DNA of 64,000 nucleotides from Nocardioides sp. TRM66260-LWL (GTDB lineage: Bacteria; Actinomycetota; Actinomycetes; Propionibacteriales; Nocardioidaceae). Position numbers and translations under genes: made by a program. The notes under the pieces were generated by a model. It saw only the letters and a program-made list of their open reading frames with translations. It ran no database searches and was not told the DNA's origin. This document shows, piece by piece, positions 34,843-42,742 of this stretch. The stretch covers positions 124,001 through 188,000 of the forward strand of contig NZ_JAIQZK010000002.1 of assembly GCF_020075545.1 (NCBI RefSeq). The letters run 5' to 3'. Within the stretch, counting starts at the first letter, position 1. Each line of letters begins with the position of its first letter.

Positions 34843-34894
34843 GTGCCGCCGCACGGCGGCACGTCGGCCGGGGGCTCCGCCGAGCCCCACCGAC
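34843..34894 (+). promoter_or_regulatory. Two tandem hairpins in the bL37 leader
   Basis: Hairpin 1 (34843-34862) has a perfect 8-bp stem GTGCCGCC/GGCGGCAC. Hairpin 2 (34863-34894) has GGGGCTC/GAGCCCC flanked by GTCGG/CCGAC. They lie between the acetyltransferase stop and the GGAGGT of the bL37 gene. They could end the upstream operon or control bL37. Confidence 0.55.
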
Positions 34895-34921
34895 CAGCCA
34901 TCGACCACGGAGGTGCTCACC

Positions 34922-34996
34922 ATGGGCAAGACCGGACGCAAGCGCCGCGCTCGCAAGAAGAAGGGCGCGAACCACGGCAAGCGCCCCAACGCCTGA
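34922..34996 (+). CDS. Tiny ribosomal protein bL37
   Basis: A 24-aa, highly basic peptide (MGKTGRKRRARKKKGANHGK...ending RPNA). It matches the actinobacterial large-subunit protein bL37 seen in Mycobacterium ribosome structures, as I recall it: a short Arg/Lys-rich peptide ending NHGKRPNA. A strong GGAGGT sits 8 nt before the ATG. It is too short for most gene finders. It is convergent with the acyltransferase gene, with 4 nt between the stops. Confidence 0.8.
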   Translation: MGKTGRKRRARKKKGANHGKRPNA

Positions 34997-35000
34997 GACC

Positions 35001-36137
35001 TCAGGCCCCTGACGGGGTCGCCGGGACGCCCCGGTGACCGTACGAGCCCTCGACCTGCGGGTCGGGGGCTCGCGTCGTGTCCGGACTGCCGCTGGTGCCG
35101 CTGGTGCCGCTGGTGCCGCGGCGCAGCACCGGCGCCTCGACCCACCGCCACGACGCCTCCGCCGCCGCGGCGGCCACCAGCACCGCTCCGATCGTCAGCA
35201 CGACGCGCGGGGCCGTCGACGGCCCCGCCGGCTGCAGCCGGTGGGCCAGGAGCGGCACCCCGACGAGCAGCAGCGGGTGGTGCCACAGGTACAGGCCGTA
35301 CGAGCGGCGCCCGACGTGCTGCAGCCAGCGCCAGGCCGGCGTGGCCGCGGCGTGCACGAGCGCGGCGCTCACCAGCGCGGCGCACCAGGGCGTCAGCACG
35401 AGGGTGTCGACCGACCAGCCCGGCACGGTCGCCAGCGGCGCCAGGAGCCCCAGGCCGAGCAGCGCGAGGACGCCGAGCGCGCGGCGCAGGCGCGGGCCGG
35501 CGGCGGGCGCGACGGCGAGCAGGGCGCCCAGCAGCAGGCCGGCGCTGCGCACGTCCGTGCCGTAGTACAGGCGCGTGACGGGCGCGCCGTGGCGGACCAG
35601 CAGCAGCGTGGTCAGCACGGAGGCGCCGAGCAGCGCCGCGGCGATCCGCGCCACGTGGCGACGCGGGCACGCCGTCTGGACCGCCGCGGCGACCGCGAGC
35701 GGCCAGAGCAGGTAGAACTGCTCCTCGACCGCGAGCGACCACGTGTGGTTGAGGCCGACGAGCGGGACGCCCAGGGCCGGCGCCCAGTTGTTGACGAACA
35801 GCAGCGCGCCGACGACGGCGGCGGGCGGCGCGAAGGAGGTCCGGTGCGTCGCGACGTCCAGCGCGACCAGCACGACCAGGAGCAGCCCGAGGGCCGGCAG
35901 CAGTCGTCGGGCCCGACGCGCCCAGAAGGCGCGCAGGTCGATGTCGCGCCCGCCGGGCCCTTCGGCACCATCTGCGCCGTGCAGGAGCAGGCGGGTGATC
36001 AGCCAGCCGGAGAGCACGAGGAAGACGGTGACGCCCATCGTCCCGAGCCCTCCGGTGCGCGGGAGGCCGAGGTGACCGGCCACGACGAGGAGGACGGCGA
36101 GCCCGCGCAGGGCGTCGAGGTCAGGGCGTCGCTCCAC
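35001..36137 (-). CDS. Acyltransferase 3 (OafA/YrhL-like) membrane protein
   Basis: A 378-aa integral membrane acyltransferase with about ten helices. The N-terminal signature is RPDLDALRGLAVLLVVAGHLG (His near residue 22), followed by FLVLSGWLITRLLL. It probably O-acylates a cell-surface sugar. The C-terminal tail is disordered and contains GTSGTSGTSG, encoded by an exact 9-bp tandem repeat. The GTG start at 36135-36137 has no clear ribosome binding site, so the true start may differ by a few codons. It lies 81 nt after rsrA. Confidence 0.85.
   Translation of the reverse strand: MERRPDLDALRGLAVLLVVAGHLGLPRTGGLGTMGVTVFLVLSGWLITRLLLHGADGAEGPGGRDIDLRAFWARRARRLLPALGLLLVVLVALDVATHRTSFAPPAAVVGALLFVNNWAPALGVPLVGLNHTWSLAVEEQFYLLWPLAVAAAVQTACPRRHVARIAAALLGASVLTTLLLVRHGAPVTRLYYGTDVRSAGLLLGALLAVAPAAGPRLRRALGVLALLGLGLLAPLATVPGWSVDTLVLTPWCAALVSAALVHAAATPAWRWLQHVGRRSYGLYLWHHPLLLVGVPLLAHRLQPAGPSTAPRVVLTIGAVLVAAAAAEASWRWVEAPVLRRGTSGTSGTSGSPDTTRAPDPQVEGSYGHRGVPATPSGA
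35044..35071 (+). terminator. Terminator hairpin after bL37
   Basis: A 12-bp stem (one T-G pair) GAGCCCTCGACC / GGTCGGGGGCTC with a TGCG loop lies inside the 3' end of the convergent acyltransferase gene, 47 nt after the bL37 stop. Confidence 0.6.
35087..35115. repeat. 9-bp tandem repeat in the acyltransferase gene
   Basis: CTGGTGCCG occurs three times in direct succession, encoding Gly-Thr-Ser repeats on the minus strand. Copy changes would keep the frame. Confidence 0.75.
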
Positions 36138-36218
36138 CCGGGACCGATCGGCCGCGTCGGGGCCGGCCTGAGGTCCTGCGAGCCGGACGACGCGCGCCCC
36201 GCGTCGACGTCCCGGGCG

Positions 36219-36509
36219 TCAGGACTCGCGGATGCGGACCTGCACCTCGCGGATGCGCAGCAGCACGCGCTCGCGCACGTCCTCCGGCGCCGGCTCGCTG
36301 CACGAGCGGGCGACGATCTGCTTCACCGTGCGCTGCAGGTCGTACTTCTCCAGGCAGGGGTTGCAGGTGTCGAGGTGCACCTGGACGGCGGCGCAGTCGG
36401 CCTCGTCGAGCTCGTTGTCGAGGAAGTAGACGATGCGCTCGAGGTAGTCGGCGCAGTCGGCCGAGCCGGCGACGTCGGCCTCGGCGTGCGGGTGCTCGTG
36501 GGTGCTCAT
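36219..36509 (-). CDS. rsrA: Zinc-binding redox-sensing anti-sigma factor RsrA
   Basis: Binds SigR and releases it when oxidised. The 96-aa protein has the ZAS motif His45-x3-Cys49-x2-Cys52, followed by the EKYDLQRTVKQIV helix. Cys19 and Cys39 line up with the redox-active and accessory cysteines of Streptomyces RsrA (Cys11 and Cys31), and Cys70 with its C-terminal pair. The ATG shares a base with the sigR stop (TGATG), which ensures that anti-sigma is made together with sigma. Confidence 0.94.
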   Translation of the reverse strand: MSTHEHPHAEADVAGSADCADYLERIVYFLDNELDEADCAAVQVHLDTCNPCLEKYDLQRTVKQIVARSCSEPAPEDVRERVLLRIREVQVRIRES

Positions 36510-37171
36510 CACGCCTCGCTCTCGACGGCCGTGCGCGCGGAGACCGGCAGGAGGTCGTTGGCGCGGGCGTAGTCCTGCAGGAGGTCGCGCAGCTGGCGGC
36601 GACCACGGTGCAGGCGGGACATCACGGTGCCGATCGGCGTCTCCATGATCTCGGCGATCTCCTTGTAGGCGAACCCCTCGACGTCGGCGAGGTAGACCGC
36701 GAGACGGAACTCCTCGGGCAGGCGCTGCAGAGCGTCCTTGACCTGGGAGTCGGGCAGGTGCTCGAGCGCCTCGGTCTCGGCGGACTTCAGTCCGCTGGAG
36801 GAGTGCGACTCGGCGCGCGCGAGCTGCCAGTCCTCGACGTCCTCGGACATCGACTGCTGCGGCTGGCGCTGCTTCTTGCGGTAGCTGTTGATGAAGGTGT
36901 TGGTGAGGATGCGGTACAGCCACGCCTTGAGGTTCGTGCCCGGCCGGAACTGGTGGAACGAGGAGTAGGCCTTGGCGAAGGTCTCCTGCACGAGGTCCTC
37001 GGCGTCGGCGGGGTTGCGGGTCATCCGCATCGCGGCCGAGTACAGCTGGTCGAGGAAGGGCAGCGCGTCGCGCTCGAAGCGCGCCGAGCGCTCGGCGTCG
37101 GTCTCGGTGGCGAGGTCGACGGGCGCGTCGACCTGGGCGTCGAGGGCAGGGAGGTCGGTGAGATCGGACAT
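36509..37171 (-). CDS. sigR: ECF sigma factor SigR/SigH (disulphide stress)
   Basis: Directs the thiol-oxidative stress response (thioredoxins, mycothiol genes). The short form is 220 aa from the ATG at 37169-37171 ([10 protein letters not shown]). Region 2 contains [17 protein letters not shown] and the -10-reading [17 protein letters not shown]. Region 4 contains [21 protein letters not shown] and [18 protein letters not shown] longer in-frame product could start at tandem ATGs at 37232-37234 or 37229-37231, adding about 20 residues. A SigR-type promoter sits just before those codons, as for the unstable SigR' of Streptomyces. TAGGCT 8 nt before the short start would be the constitutive promoter. 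Confidence 0.95.
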   Translation of the reverse strand: MSDLTDLPALDAQVDAPVDLATETDAERSARFERDALPFLDQLYSAAMRMTRNPADAEDLVQETFAKAYSSFHQFRPGTNLKAWLYRILTNTFINSYRKKQRQPQQSMSEDVEDWQLARAESHSSSGLKSAETEALEHLPDSQVKDALQRLPEEFRLAVYLADVEGFAYKEIAEIMETPIGTVMSRLHRGRRQLRDLLQDYARANDLLPVSARTAVESEA

Positions 37172-37179
37172 CGCCTGCG

Positions 37180-37185
37180 AGCCTA
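37180..37185 (-). promoter_or_regulatory. -10 for the short sigR transcript
   Basis: TAGGCT on the minus strand is 8 nt from the short-form ATG, so this transcript is leaderless or nearly so. Confidence 0.55.
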
Positions 37186-37243
37186 CGCCGCCCGCGGCGG
37201 GGCCGCTCCCGGTGCGTTCCAGCAGAGCCATCATGACGAGCAC

Positions 37244-37270
37244 AACCGGAGGGGACGGTCGGTTGTTCCC
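37244..37270 (-). promoter_or_regulatory. SigR-dependent autoregulatory promoter
   Basis: On the minus strand GGGAAC (37265-37270), exactly 18 nt, GTT (37244-37246). This matches the SigR/SigH consensus GGAAY-N18/19-GTT. The expected start point is near 37235, right at the upstream in-frame ATG codons. Confidence 0.75.
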
Positions 37271-37290
37271 GGCGCGCGGTGCCCCGACGG

Positions 37291-37959
37291 TCAGCGGGGC
37301 AGGTCGTCGATCCAGGCCGCCACGGCCGCGACGACGGCCGCCAGCGCGTCGGCCGTGCTCACCGGGCCCCGGGCGGCCGTGCGCAGGGCGTGGTCGGCCG
37401 CCGGGACGACGTGCAGGCGCACGTGCGCGGGCAGCGGGTCGGGCAGCTCCTCGGGACGGCCGAAGGGGTCACGCTCCCCCTGGACCACGAGCGTCGGCAC
37501 CCCGGCGTCCTGGAGCTCGGCGAGCCGGCTCCGCTCGGGCCGGCCCGGCGGGTGCAGCGGGAACGCGAGCGCCAGGACGCCGATCGCGTGGATTCCCCGG
37601 GCGCACCGCAACGCCGAGCGCGCACCGGCGGAGCGTCCGCCCACGACCAGGGGCGCGGCGGCGTCGAGCCCCGCCAGGTCGCGCACCGCCGGGACGACCG
37701 CGCGCAGTCCGGCGTCCAGGGTCGCCGGGGGCGTCGCGACCCGTCGTCCGGCGACCTTCCAGGGCTGCTCCAGCCGCACGACCACCACGCCTCGCGCGGA
37801 CAGGCCGGCGGCGAGCGCCTCGAGGTCGGCGGTGTCGACGCCGTTGCCGGCGCCGTGGCCGAGCAGCAGCGCGGGCGCGCGGGGGTCCGGCGCGGCCGGG
37901 ACGTCGACGTGCAGCCGCGCGAGCCCCGCGGGGGTCTCGACCTCGACGACCCGCGTCAC
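37291..37959 (-). CDS. Alpha/beta hydrolase (dienelactone hydrolase / KANL3-Tex30-like)
   Basis: A 222-aa alpha/beta-fold hydrolase. The oxyanion region is [10 protein letters not shown] (near 33), the nucleophile elbow is [11 protein letters not shown] (Ser near 112), the acid lies in [10 protein letters not shown] (about 165) and the catalytic His in [10 protein letters not shown] (about 187). The GTG start overlaps the stop of the HMCES gene by 4 nt, so the two are translated together. The substrate is unknown. Confidence 0.88.
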   Translation of the reverse strand: MTRVVEVETPAGLARLHVDVPAAPDPRAPALLLGHGAGNGVDTADLEALAAGLSARGVVVVRLEQPWKVAGRRVATPPATLDAGLRAVVPAVRDLAGLDAAAPLVVGGRSAGARSALRCARGIHAIGVLALAFPLHPPGRPERSRLAELQDAGVPTLVVQGERDPFGRPEELPDPLPAHVRLHVVPAADHALRTAARGPVSTADALAAVVAAVAAWIDDLPR

Positions 37960-38753
37960 CGCACGGTCTCGGCGGCCAGCTCGGCGATCGCCTCGGGCGT
38001 GAGTCCGTCCAGCGGCAGCGGCTCGACGAGGTGCGCCCCGTTGTTGCGCACGTTGCCGACCGCGGTCGAGACCGGGTAGGCCTCGAGCGCCCCGGGCGCC
38101 GCCGGGGTCAGCAGGTCGAGCAGGTCGGCGCCCTGGGCGCGCGGGTCGAGCCAGGCGTCCCGGCGCCCGGGGTCGACCATGAGCGGCATGCGGTCGTGCA
38201 GGTGGCCCACGGCGTCCTCGGCGCTGGTGGTGAGCACGGTGCAGGTCCAGCGGAACCGCGCCGGGTCGTCGTCGGCGCGATCGGGATCGCGCCAGATCTC
38301 GTAGAGGCCCGCCATCGCGAGCACCCCGCCGTCGCGCGGTCGGATGAAGAACGGCTGCTTGACGGGGCGTCCGGCCGCGGTGCGCTGCGCGGTGGCGTAC
38401 CACTCGTAGTAGCCGTCGGCGGGCAGCAGGCAGCGGCGCCGGGCGAACGCGCGCCGGAAGGCGGGCTTCTCCGCGACCGTCTCGCTGCGGGCGTTGATCA
38501 GCCGGCTGCCGATGGCCGGGTCCGTGGCCCAGGAGGGCACCAGACCCCAGGTGAGGGCCCGCAGCTGCCGCTCGGGACGCGGGTCGGCGTCCTGCTCGCC
38601 CTCCGCCGGGGGACGCTCGAGGATCGCGTAGACCTCCTTCGTGGGCGCCACGTTGTAGTCCGGCGCCAGCGGAGCGGCGAGCCGGGCCTCCACGGCGTCG
38701 AACTCCTCCAGGAGGTCCTCGGGGCGTCGACTCGAGGCGTAGCGACCGCACAT
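37956..38753 (-). CDS. yedK: HMCES/YedK-type SRAP protein (abasic-site DNA-protein crosslink)
   Basis: Forms a stable thiazolidine link with abasic sites in single-stranded DNA through Cys2, which becomes the N-terminus after Met removal (MCGRYASS). The 265-aa protein also carries YNVAPT (near 37), INARSETV (about 110) and the active-site His in LHDRMPLMV (about 165). I chose the ATG at 38751-38753 because Cys2 must be next to the initiator Met; this excludes the ATG three codons upstream. TAGATT sits 7 nt before it (leaderless). Confidence 0.93.
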   Translation of the reverse strand: MCGRYASSRRPEDLLEEFDAVEARLAAPLAPDYNVAPTKEVYAILERPPAEGEQDADPRPERQLRALTWGLVPSWATDPAIGSRLINARSETVAEKPAFRRAFARRRCLLPADGYYEWYATAQRTAAGRPVKQPFFIRPRDGGVLAMAGLYEIWRDPDRADDDPARFRWTCTVLTTSAEDAVGHLHDRMPLMVDPGRRDAWLDPRAQGADLLDLLTPAAPGALEAYPVSTAVGNVRNNGAHLVEPLPLDGLTPEAIAELAAETVR

Positions 38754-38760
38754 GGGGACC

Positions 38761-38766
38761 AATCTA
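38761..38766 (-). promoter_or_regulatory. -10 of leaderless HMCES mRNA
   Basis: TAGATT on the minus strand, 7 nt before the ATG. Confidence 0.6.
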
Positions 38767-38821
38767 GGGTCGGCGCGCGGTCCTCACCCCGTTGCGCCTG
38801 GGAGAGCGCGGCTCGGATGCC

Positions 38822-38827
38822 TAGGTT
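38822..38827 (+). promoter_or_regulatory. -10 of leaderless doxX-like mRNA
   Basis: TAGGTT, 7 nt before the ATG, back to back with the HMCES promoter 55 nt away. Confidence 0.6.
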
Positions 38828-38834
38828 GTGCGGC

Positions 38835-39383
38835 ATGTCCCTGAGCCGCCGCATCGCCCGTCCCCTCCTGGCCAGCAGCTTCTTCCTCGGCGCCGCCAAC
38901 GCGCTGCGCAACGCCCCGGCGCTCGCGCCGAAGGCCGCGCCGGTGACCCAGCGGATCGTGCCGGTGGCCCGCCAGGCCGTGCCGGCGCTGCCCTCGGACC
39001 CCGAGACCCTCGTGCGGCTCAACGCCGCCGTCCAGCTGCTGGCCGCGGCCGCGCTGGCGACGGGCCGCTCGCCGCGGCTCAGCGCCGCCGTCCTCGCGGG
39101 CTCGCTGGTGCCGACGACCGTCGCCGGGCACGCCTTCTGGGCGGAGGAGACGGTCGAGGGCAAGCGCGCGCAGCGCCTGCAGTTCGTGAAGAACCTGTCG
39201 GTGGTCGGCGGTCTGCTGATCGCCGCCGGCGACACCGACGGACGCCCCGGCGTCCCGTGGCGCGCCCGGCACGCCGCCCACGACCTGAGCCACGACGTCA
39301 AGCGGGAGGCCCGCTCGATCAAGCGCGCGGCCAAGCAGGAGGCCCGGCTGCGCAAGGCGCAGGCGAAGGCGGCGCTGTCCTGA
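38835..39383 (+). CDS. DoxX-family membrane protein
   Basis: A 182-aa protein with about four hydrophobic segments and the DoxX start pattern SRRIARPLLASSFFLGAANALRN. It also has AAAALATGRSPRLSAAVLAGSLVPTT (split in the middle of the fold), the AFW motif and an unusually long basic C-terminal tail (HDVKREARSIKRAAKQEARLRKAQAKAAL, given here only as its style; positions about 150-182). DoxX proteins in actinobacteria have been linked to redox balance. The start ATG is probably leaderless. It is divergent from the HMCES gene. Confidence 0.82.
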   Translation: MSLSRRIARPLLASSFFLGAANALRNAPALAPKAAPVTQRIVPVARQAVPALPSDPETLVRLNAAVQLLAAAALATGRSPRLSAAVLAGSLVPTTVAGHAFWAEETVEGKRAQRLQFVKNLSVVGGLLIAAGDTDGRPGVPWRARHAAHDLSHDVKREARSIKRAAKQEARLRKAQAKAALS

Positions 39384-39430
39384 GCCTTCCGCGGCCGCTC
39401 GGGGCCGGGCGGCCTGACCGCCGCGCTCGC

Positions 39431-39436
39431 TAGGCT
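39431..39436 (+). promoter_or_regulatory. -10 of leaderless aroA mRNA
   Basis: TAGGCT, 6 nt before the GTG start of aroA. Confidence 0.6.
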
Positions 39437-39442
39437 GCGCGG

Positions 39443-40726
39443 GTGCTTCAGCCCTGGCCCGTCCCGCGCGCCCACGACCCGGTCGACGTCGTCGTCGACC
39501 TGCCCGGCTCGAAGTCGCTGACGAACCGCGCCCTGCTGCTGGCGGCGATCGCCGAGGGCCCCTCGACCGTCCGCCGGGCCCTCCGCTCGCGCGACACCCT
39601 CCTGATGGCCGCGGCGCTCAGCGCGCTGGGCTCGCAGGTGGACGCCGAGGGCGAGGACTGGCGGGTCACGCCCGGCCTGGTCGGGGCGTCGGCGTCCGCG
39701 CCGCTCGCGGTCGACTGCGGGCTCGCGGGCACGGTCATGCGCTTCGTCCCGCCCGTGGCGGTGCTGTCGTCGGCAGCGGTGGCCTTCGACGGCGACGCGC
39801 ACATGCGCACCCGGCCGATCGGCGAGGTGCTCGCGGCGCTGCGCGGGCTGGGCGCGACGATCGACGACGCCGGCCGCGGCGCGCTGCCGTTCACCGTGCA
39901 CGGCCGCGGGGGGCTGCGCGGCGGTCCCGTCACCCTGGACGCCTCGGCATCCTCGCAGTTCATCTCGGCCCTGCTGCTCGCCGGCGCCCGCTACGACGAC
40001 GGCGTCGACGTGCGCCACGTGGGCCCACCGGTGCCGTCGCTGCCGCACCTGGAGATGACCGTGGAGGTGCTGCGTCGCCACGGCGTGACGGTCGACGACG
40101 CCGAGCCGGACCGCTGGCGGGTCTCCCCCGGGCCGATCGCGCCGGTCGACCACGTCATCGAGCCCGACCTCTCCAACGCCGGGCCGTTCCTGGCCCTCGC
40201 CGCGGTCAGCGCGGGCACCGTGCGGGTGCGCGACTGGCCGCGGACCACCACGCAGGCGGGCGACGCCCTGCGCGCGATCCTGACCGCGTTCGGCTGCGCC
40301 GTCGACCTGGACGACGACGGCCTCGTGGTCACCGGGCCGGAGCAGCTCGCGGGGGTCGACCTCGACCTGCACGACGTCGGCGAGCTGACCCCCGTGGTGG
40401 CGGCCCTGGCCGCGCTCGCGGCCGAGCCGAGCCACCTGCGCGGCGTCGCGCACATCCGCCACCACGAGACCGATCGCCTCGCCGCGCTCGCCACCGAGCT
40501 CGGCCGGCTGGGCGCCGACGTCGAGGAGCGACCCGACGGGCTGTCGTTCCGTCCCGCCACGCTGCACGGCGGCGTGCTGGGCACCTACGGCGACCACCGG
40601 ATGGCCCACGCGGGCGCGGTGATCGGCGCCGTCGTCGACGACGTGGCGATCGAGGACGTCACCGTCACGTCCAAGACCTTCCCCGACTTCGCCGGCTTCT
40701 GGTCCGCGCTGCCCGGGCTCGGCTGA
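39443..40726 (+). CDS. aroA: 3-phosphoshikimate 1-carboxyvinyltransferase (EPSP synthase)
   Basis: Shikimate-pathway enzyme joining PEP to shikimate-3-phosphate, 427 aa. The N-terminal motif is [20 protein letters not shown]. The PEP-site loop reads [12 protein letters not shown] (near residue 94), where the common form is NAGTAMRPL; Gly96 is kept. The C-terminal [14 protein letters not shown] motif is intact. The start is a GTG, likely leaderless. The aroA-rsgA-hisN order is common in actinobacteria, often also near the sigR locus as here. Confidence 0.95.
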   Translation: MLQPWPVPRAHDPVDVVVDLPGSKSLTNRALLLAAIAEGPSTVRRALRSRDTLLMAAALSALGSQVDAEGEDWRVTPGLVGASASAPLAVDCGLAGTVMRFVPPVAVLSSAAVAFDGDAHMRTRPIGEVLAALRGLGATIDDAGRGALPFTVHGRGGLRGGPVTLDASASSQFISALLLAGARYDDGVDVRHVGPPVPSLPHLEMTVEVLRRHGVTVDDAEPDRWRVSPGPIAPVDHVIEPDLSNAGPFLALAAVSAGTVRVRDWPRTTTQAGDALRAILTAFGCAVDLDDDGLVVTGPEQLAGVDLDLHDVGELTPVVAALAALAAEPSHLRGVAHIRHHETDRLAALATELGRLGADVEERPDGLSFRPATLHGGVLGTYGDHRMAHAGAVIGAVVDDVAIEDVTVTSKTFPDFAGFWSALPGLG

Positions 40727-40751
40727 GGCCGGGCAGGGGACGGCAGGGACG

Positions 40752-41780
40752 ATGGCGGGCAGGAACGCGGGCCGGTACTCCGAGCACGACCACGAGCACT
40801 ACGAGCGTCCCCGCCGCCGCACCCGGCCGCGCACCAAGGACCGTCCGACCTACGACGACGCGGTCGACGCCGTGGTGGTGACCGTCGACCGCGGCCGGTT
40901 CACCCTCGAGCTCGACGGCGCCGGACCCCGCGACCCCGAGGCGCCGCGGGTGCTGGCGATGAAGGCCCGGCCGCTGGGTCGCAAGGGCGTCGTCGTGGGC
41001 GATCGGGTGCGCGTCGTCGGCGACGTGTCGGGCGAGGACGGCGCCCTGGCGCGGATCGTGGAGGTGCGCGAGCGCAGCACGATCCTGCGGCGCACCGCCG
41101 ACGACGACGACCCGGTGGAGCGGGTGATCGTCGCCAACGCCGAGCAGCTGGTGATCGTCACGGCGCTGGCCGACCCCGAGCCGCGTCAGGGGCTGATCGA
41201 CCGCGCGCTCGTGGCCGCGTTCACCAGCGGCATGACGCCGGTGCTGTGCCTGACCAAGGCCGACCTCGCCGATCCGGAGATCCTGCTCTCGACCTACCGC
41301 TCGCTGGGCGTGCCGTGGGTGGTCACGCAGCGGGGCGGCGACCTCGGCCCCCTGCGCGAGCGGCTGGCCGGCCGCACCTCGGTGCTGCTCGGCCACAGCG
41401 GCGTCGGCAAGTCGACGCTAGTCAACGCCCTGGTGCCCGACGCCGACCGGGAGGTCGGCCACGTCAACGCGGTCACCGGTCGGGGTCGGCACACCTCGAC
41501 GTCGGCCTACCTGCTGCCGCTGCCGGGCGCCGCCGGCGGCGCGATCATCGACACCCCCGGCATCCGCTCCTTCGGCCTGGCCCACGTGCGACCCGAGCAG
41601 CTGATCGAGGCCTTCCCCGACCTCGACGAGATGACCGAGGACTGCCCCCGCGGCTGCACCCACGGCGCCGAGGAGCCCGAGTGCGCGCTCGACGACGCGC
41701 TGCTCGAGGGGCGTGCCGATCCCGACCGCGTGCAGTCCTTCCGACGCCTGCTGGCCGCGCGCAGCGTCCCGGAGCACTGA
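40752..41780 (+). CDS. rsgA: Ribosome small subunit maturation GTPase RsgA
   Basis: Circularly permuted GTPase acting in late 30S assembly, 342 aa. An OB-fold covers about 40-115. The G motifs are in permuted order: G4 TKAD (168-171) comes before the P-loop GHSGVGKST (214-222) and DTPG (about 255). The C-terminal zinc knuckle is CPRGCTH...C (near 298-310). The N-terminal 30 residues are rich in Arg and His. The ATG has AGGG upstream. It lies 25 nt after aroA, so they are co-transcribed. Confidence 0.94.
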   Translation: MAGRNAGRYSEHDHEHYERPRRRTRPRTKDRPTYDDAVDAVVVTVDRGRFTLELDGAGPRDPEAPRVLAMKARPLGRKGVVVGDRVRVVGDVSGEDGALARIVEVRERSTILRRTADDDDPVERVIVANAEQLVIVTALADPEPRQGLIDRALVAAFTSGMTPVLCLTKADLADPEILLSTYRSLGVPWVVTQRGGDLGPLRERLAGRTSVLLGHSGVGKSTLVNALVPDADREVGHVNAVTGRGRHTSTSAYLLPLPGAAGGAIIDTPGIRSFGLAHVRPEQLIEAFPDLDEMTEDCPRGCTHGAEEPECALDDALLEGRADPDRVQSFRRLLAARSVPEH

Positions 41781-41821
41781 CCACGCACGCTGCGAGCGGC
41801 GCTCCCCGCCGGCCCCTTCAC

Positions 41822-41827
41822 TAGGGT
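41822..41827 (+). promoter_or_regulatory. -10 of leaderless hisN mRNA
   Basis: TAGGGT, 6 nt before the GTG start of hisN. Confidence 0.6.
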
Positions 41828-41833
41828 GGCCCC

Positions 41834-42718
41834 GTGCCCTCCGACCACACCGACGACCTGCGCCTGGCCCACGTGCTCGCCGACGACGCCGACTCGCTGA
41901 CCACCGACCGGTTCAAGGCGCTCGACCTGCACGTGCTCTCCAAGCCCGACCTCACGCCGGTCACCGACGCCGACGAGGCGGTCGAGGAGTCGATCCGTCG
42001 CACGCTCTCGCGGGTGCGCTCGCGCGACGCGATCACCGGCGAGGAGCAGGGCAGCACCGGCCAGGGCTCGCGCCGCTGGATCGTCGACCCGATCGACGGC
42101 ACGAAGAACTTCGTCCGCGGCGTGCCCGTGTGGGCCACGCTCATCGCGCTGGTCGAGGACGACGAGGTGGTCGTGGGCGTCGTGTCGGCCCCGCAGCTGC
42201 AGCGCCGCTGGTGGGCGTCGGCCGGCGACGGCGCGTGGACGGGCCGCTCGCTGCTCAAGGCGACGCGCTGCCAGGTCTCCGACGTGCGCCGCCTCGAGGA
42301 CGCCTCGCTGTCGTACTCCTCGCTCTCGGGCTGGGACGAGCGCGACCGGCTCGAGGACATGATCGGGCTCATGCGGCGCTGCTGGCGCACCCGCGCCTAC
42401 GGCGACTTCTGGTCCTACATGCTGCTCGCCGAGGGCGCGGTCGACCTCGTCGCCGAGCCCGAGCTCGAGGTCTACGACATGGCCGCGCTCGACGTCATCG
42501 TCCGCGAGGCCGGCGGTCGGTTCACCGCCCTCGACGGCACGGACGGGCCGTGGGGCGGCAACGCGCTGGCCAGCAACGGTCACCTGCACGAGGCCGCGCT
42601 GTCGTTCCTGGGCTCCCTGCCCGACGACCCCTCCGACGCCGACGGCGAGGACCCCGATCAGCCCCGCACCGGCCCCGGCACGGTCTCGACGCTGCGCGGC
42701 CGGCGTCCGCTGGACTGA
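41834..42718 (+). CDS. hisN: Histidinol-phosphatase, inositol monophosphatase fold
   Basis: Dephosphorylates histidinol phosphate in histidine synthesis, using Mg2+. The 294-aa protein has ITGEEQG (near 64), the metal-binding RRWIVDPIDGTKNFVRG (about 78-95) and the C-terminal WGGNALASNG. Among IMPase-type proteins the DPIDGTKNFVRG form, together with the position next to aroA/rsgA, points to HisN. An inositol or bisphosphate nucleotidase is the alternative. The GTG start is probably leaderless. The last 35 residues are acidic and disordered. Confidence 0.9.
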   Translation: MPSDHTDDLRLAHVLADDADSLTTDRFKALDLHVLSKPDLTPVTDADEAVEESIRRTLSRVRSRDAITGEEQGSTGQGSRRWIVDPIDGTKNFVRGVPVWATLIALVEDDEVVVGVVSAPQLQRRWWASAGDGAWTGRSLLKATRCQVSDVRRLEDASLSYSSLSGWDERDRLEDMIGLMRRCWRTRAYGDFWSYMLLAEGAVDLVAEPELEVYDMAALDVIVREAGGRFTALDGTDGPWGGNALASNGHLHEAALSFLGSLPDDPSDADGEDPDQPRTGPGTVSTLRGRRPLD

Positions 42719-42742
42719 CCGCGACCTCCCCAGGCAGAACGG

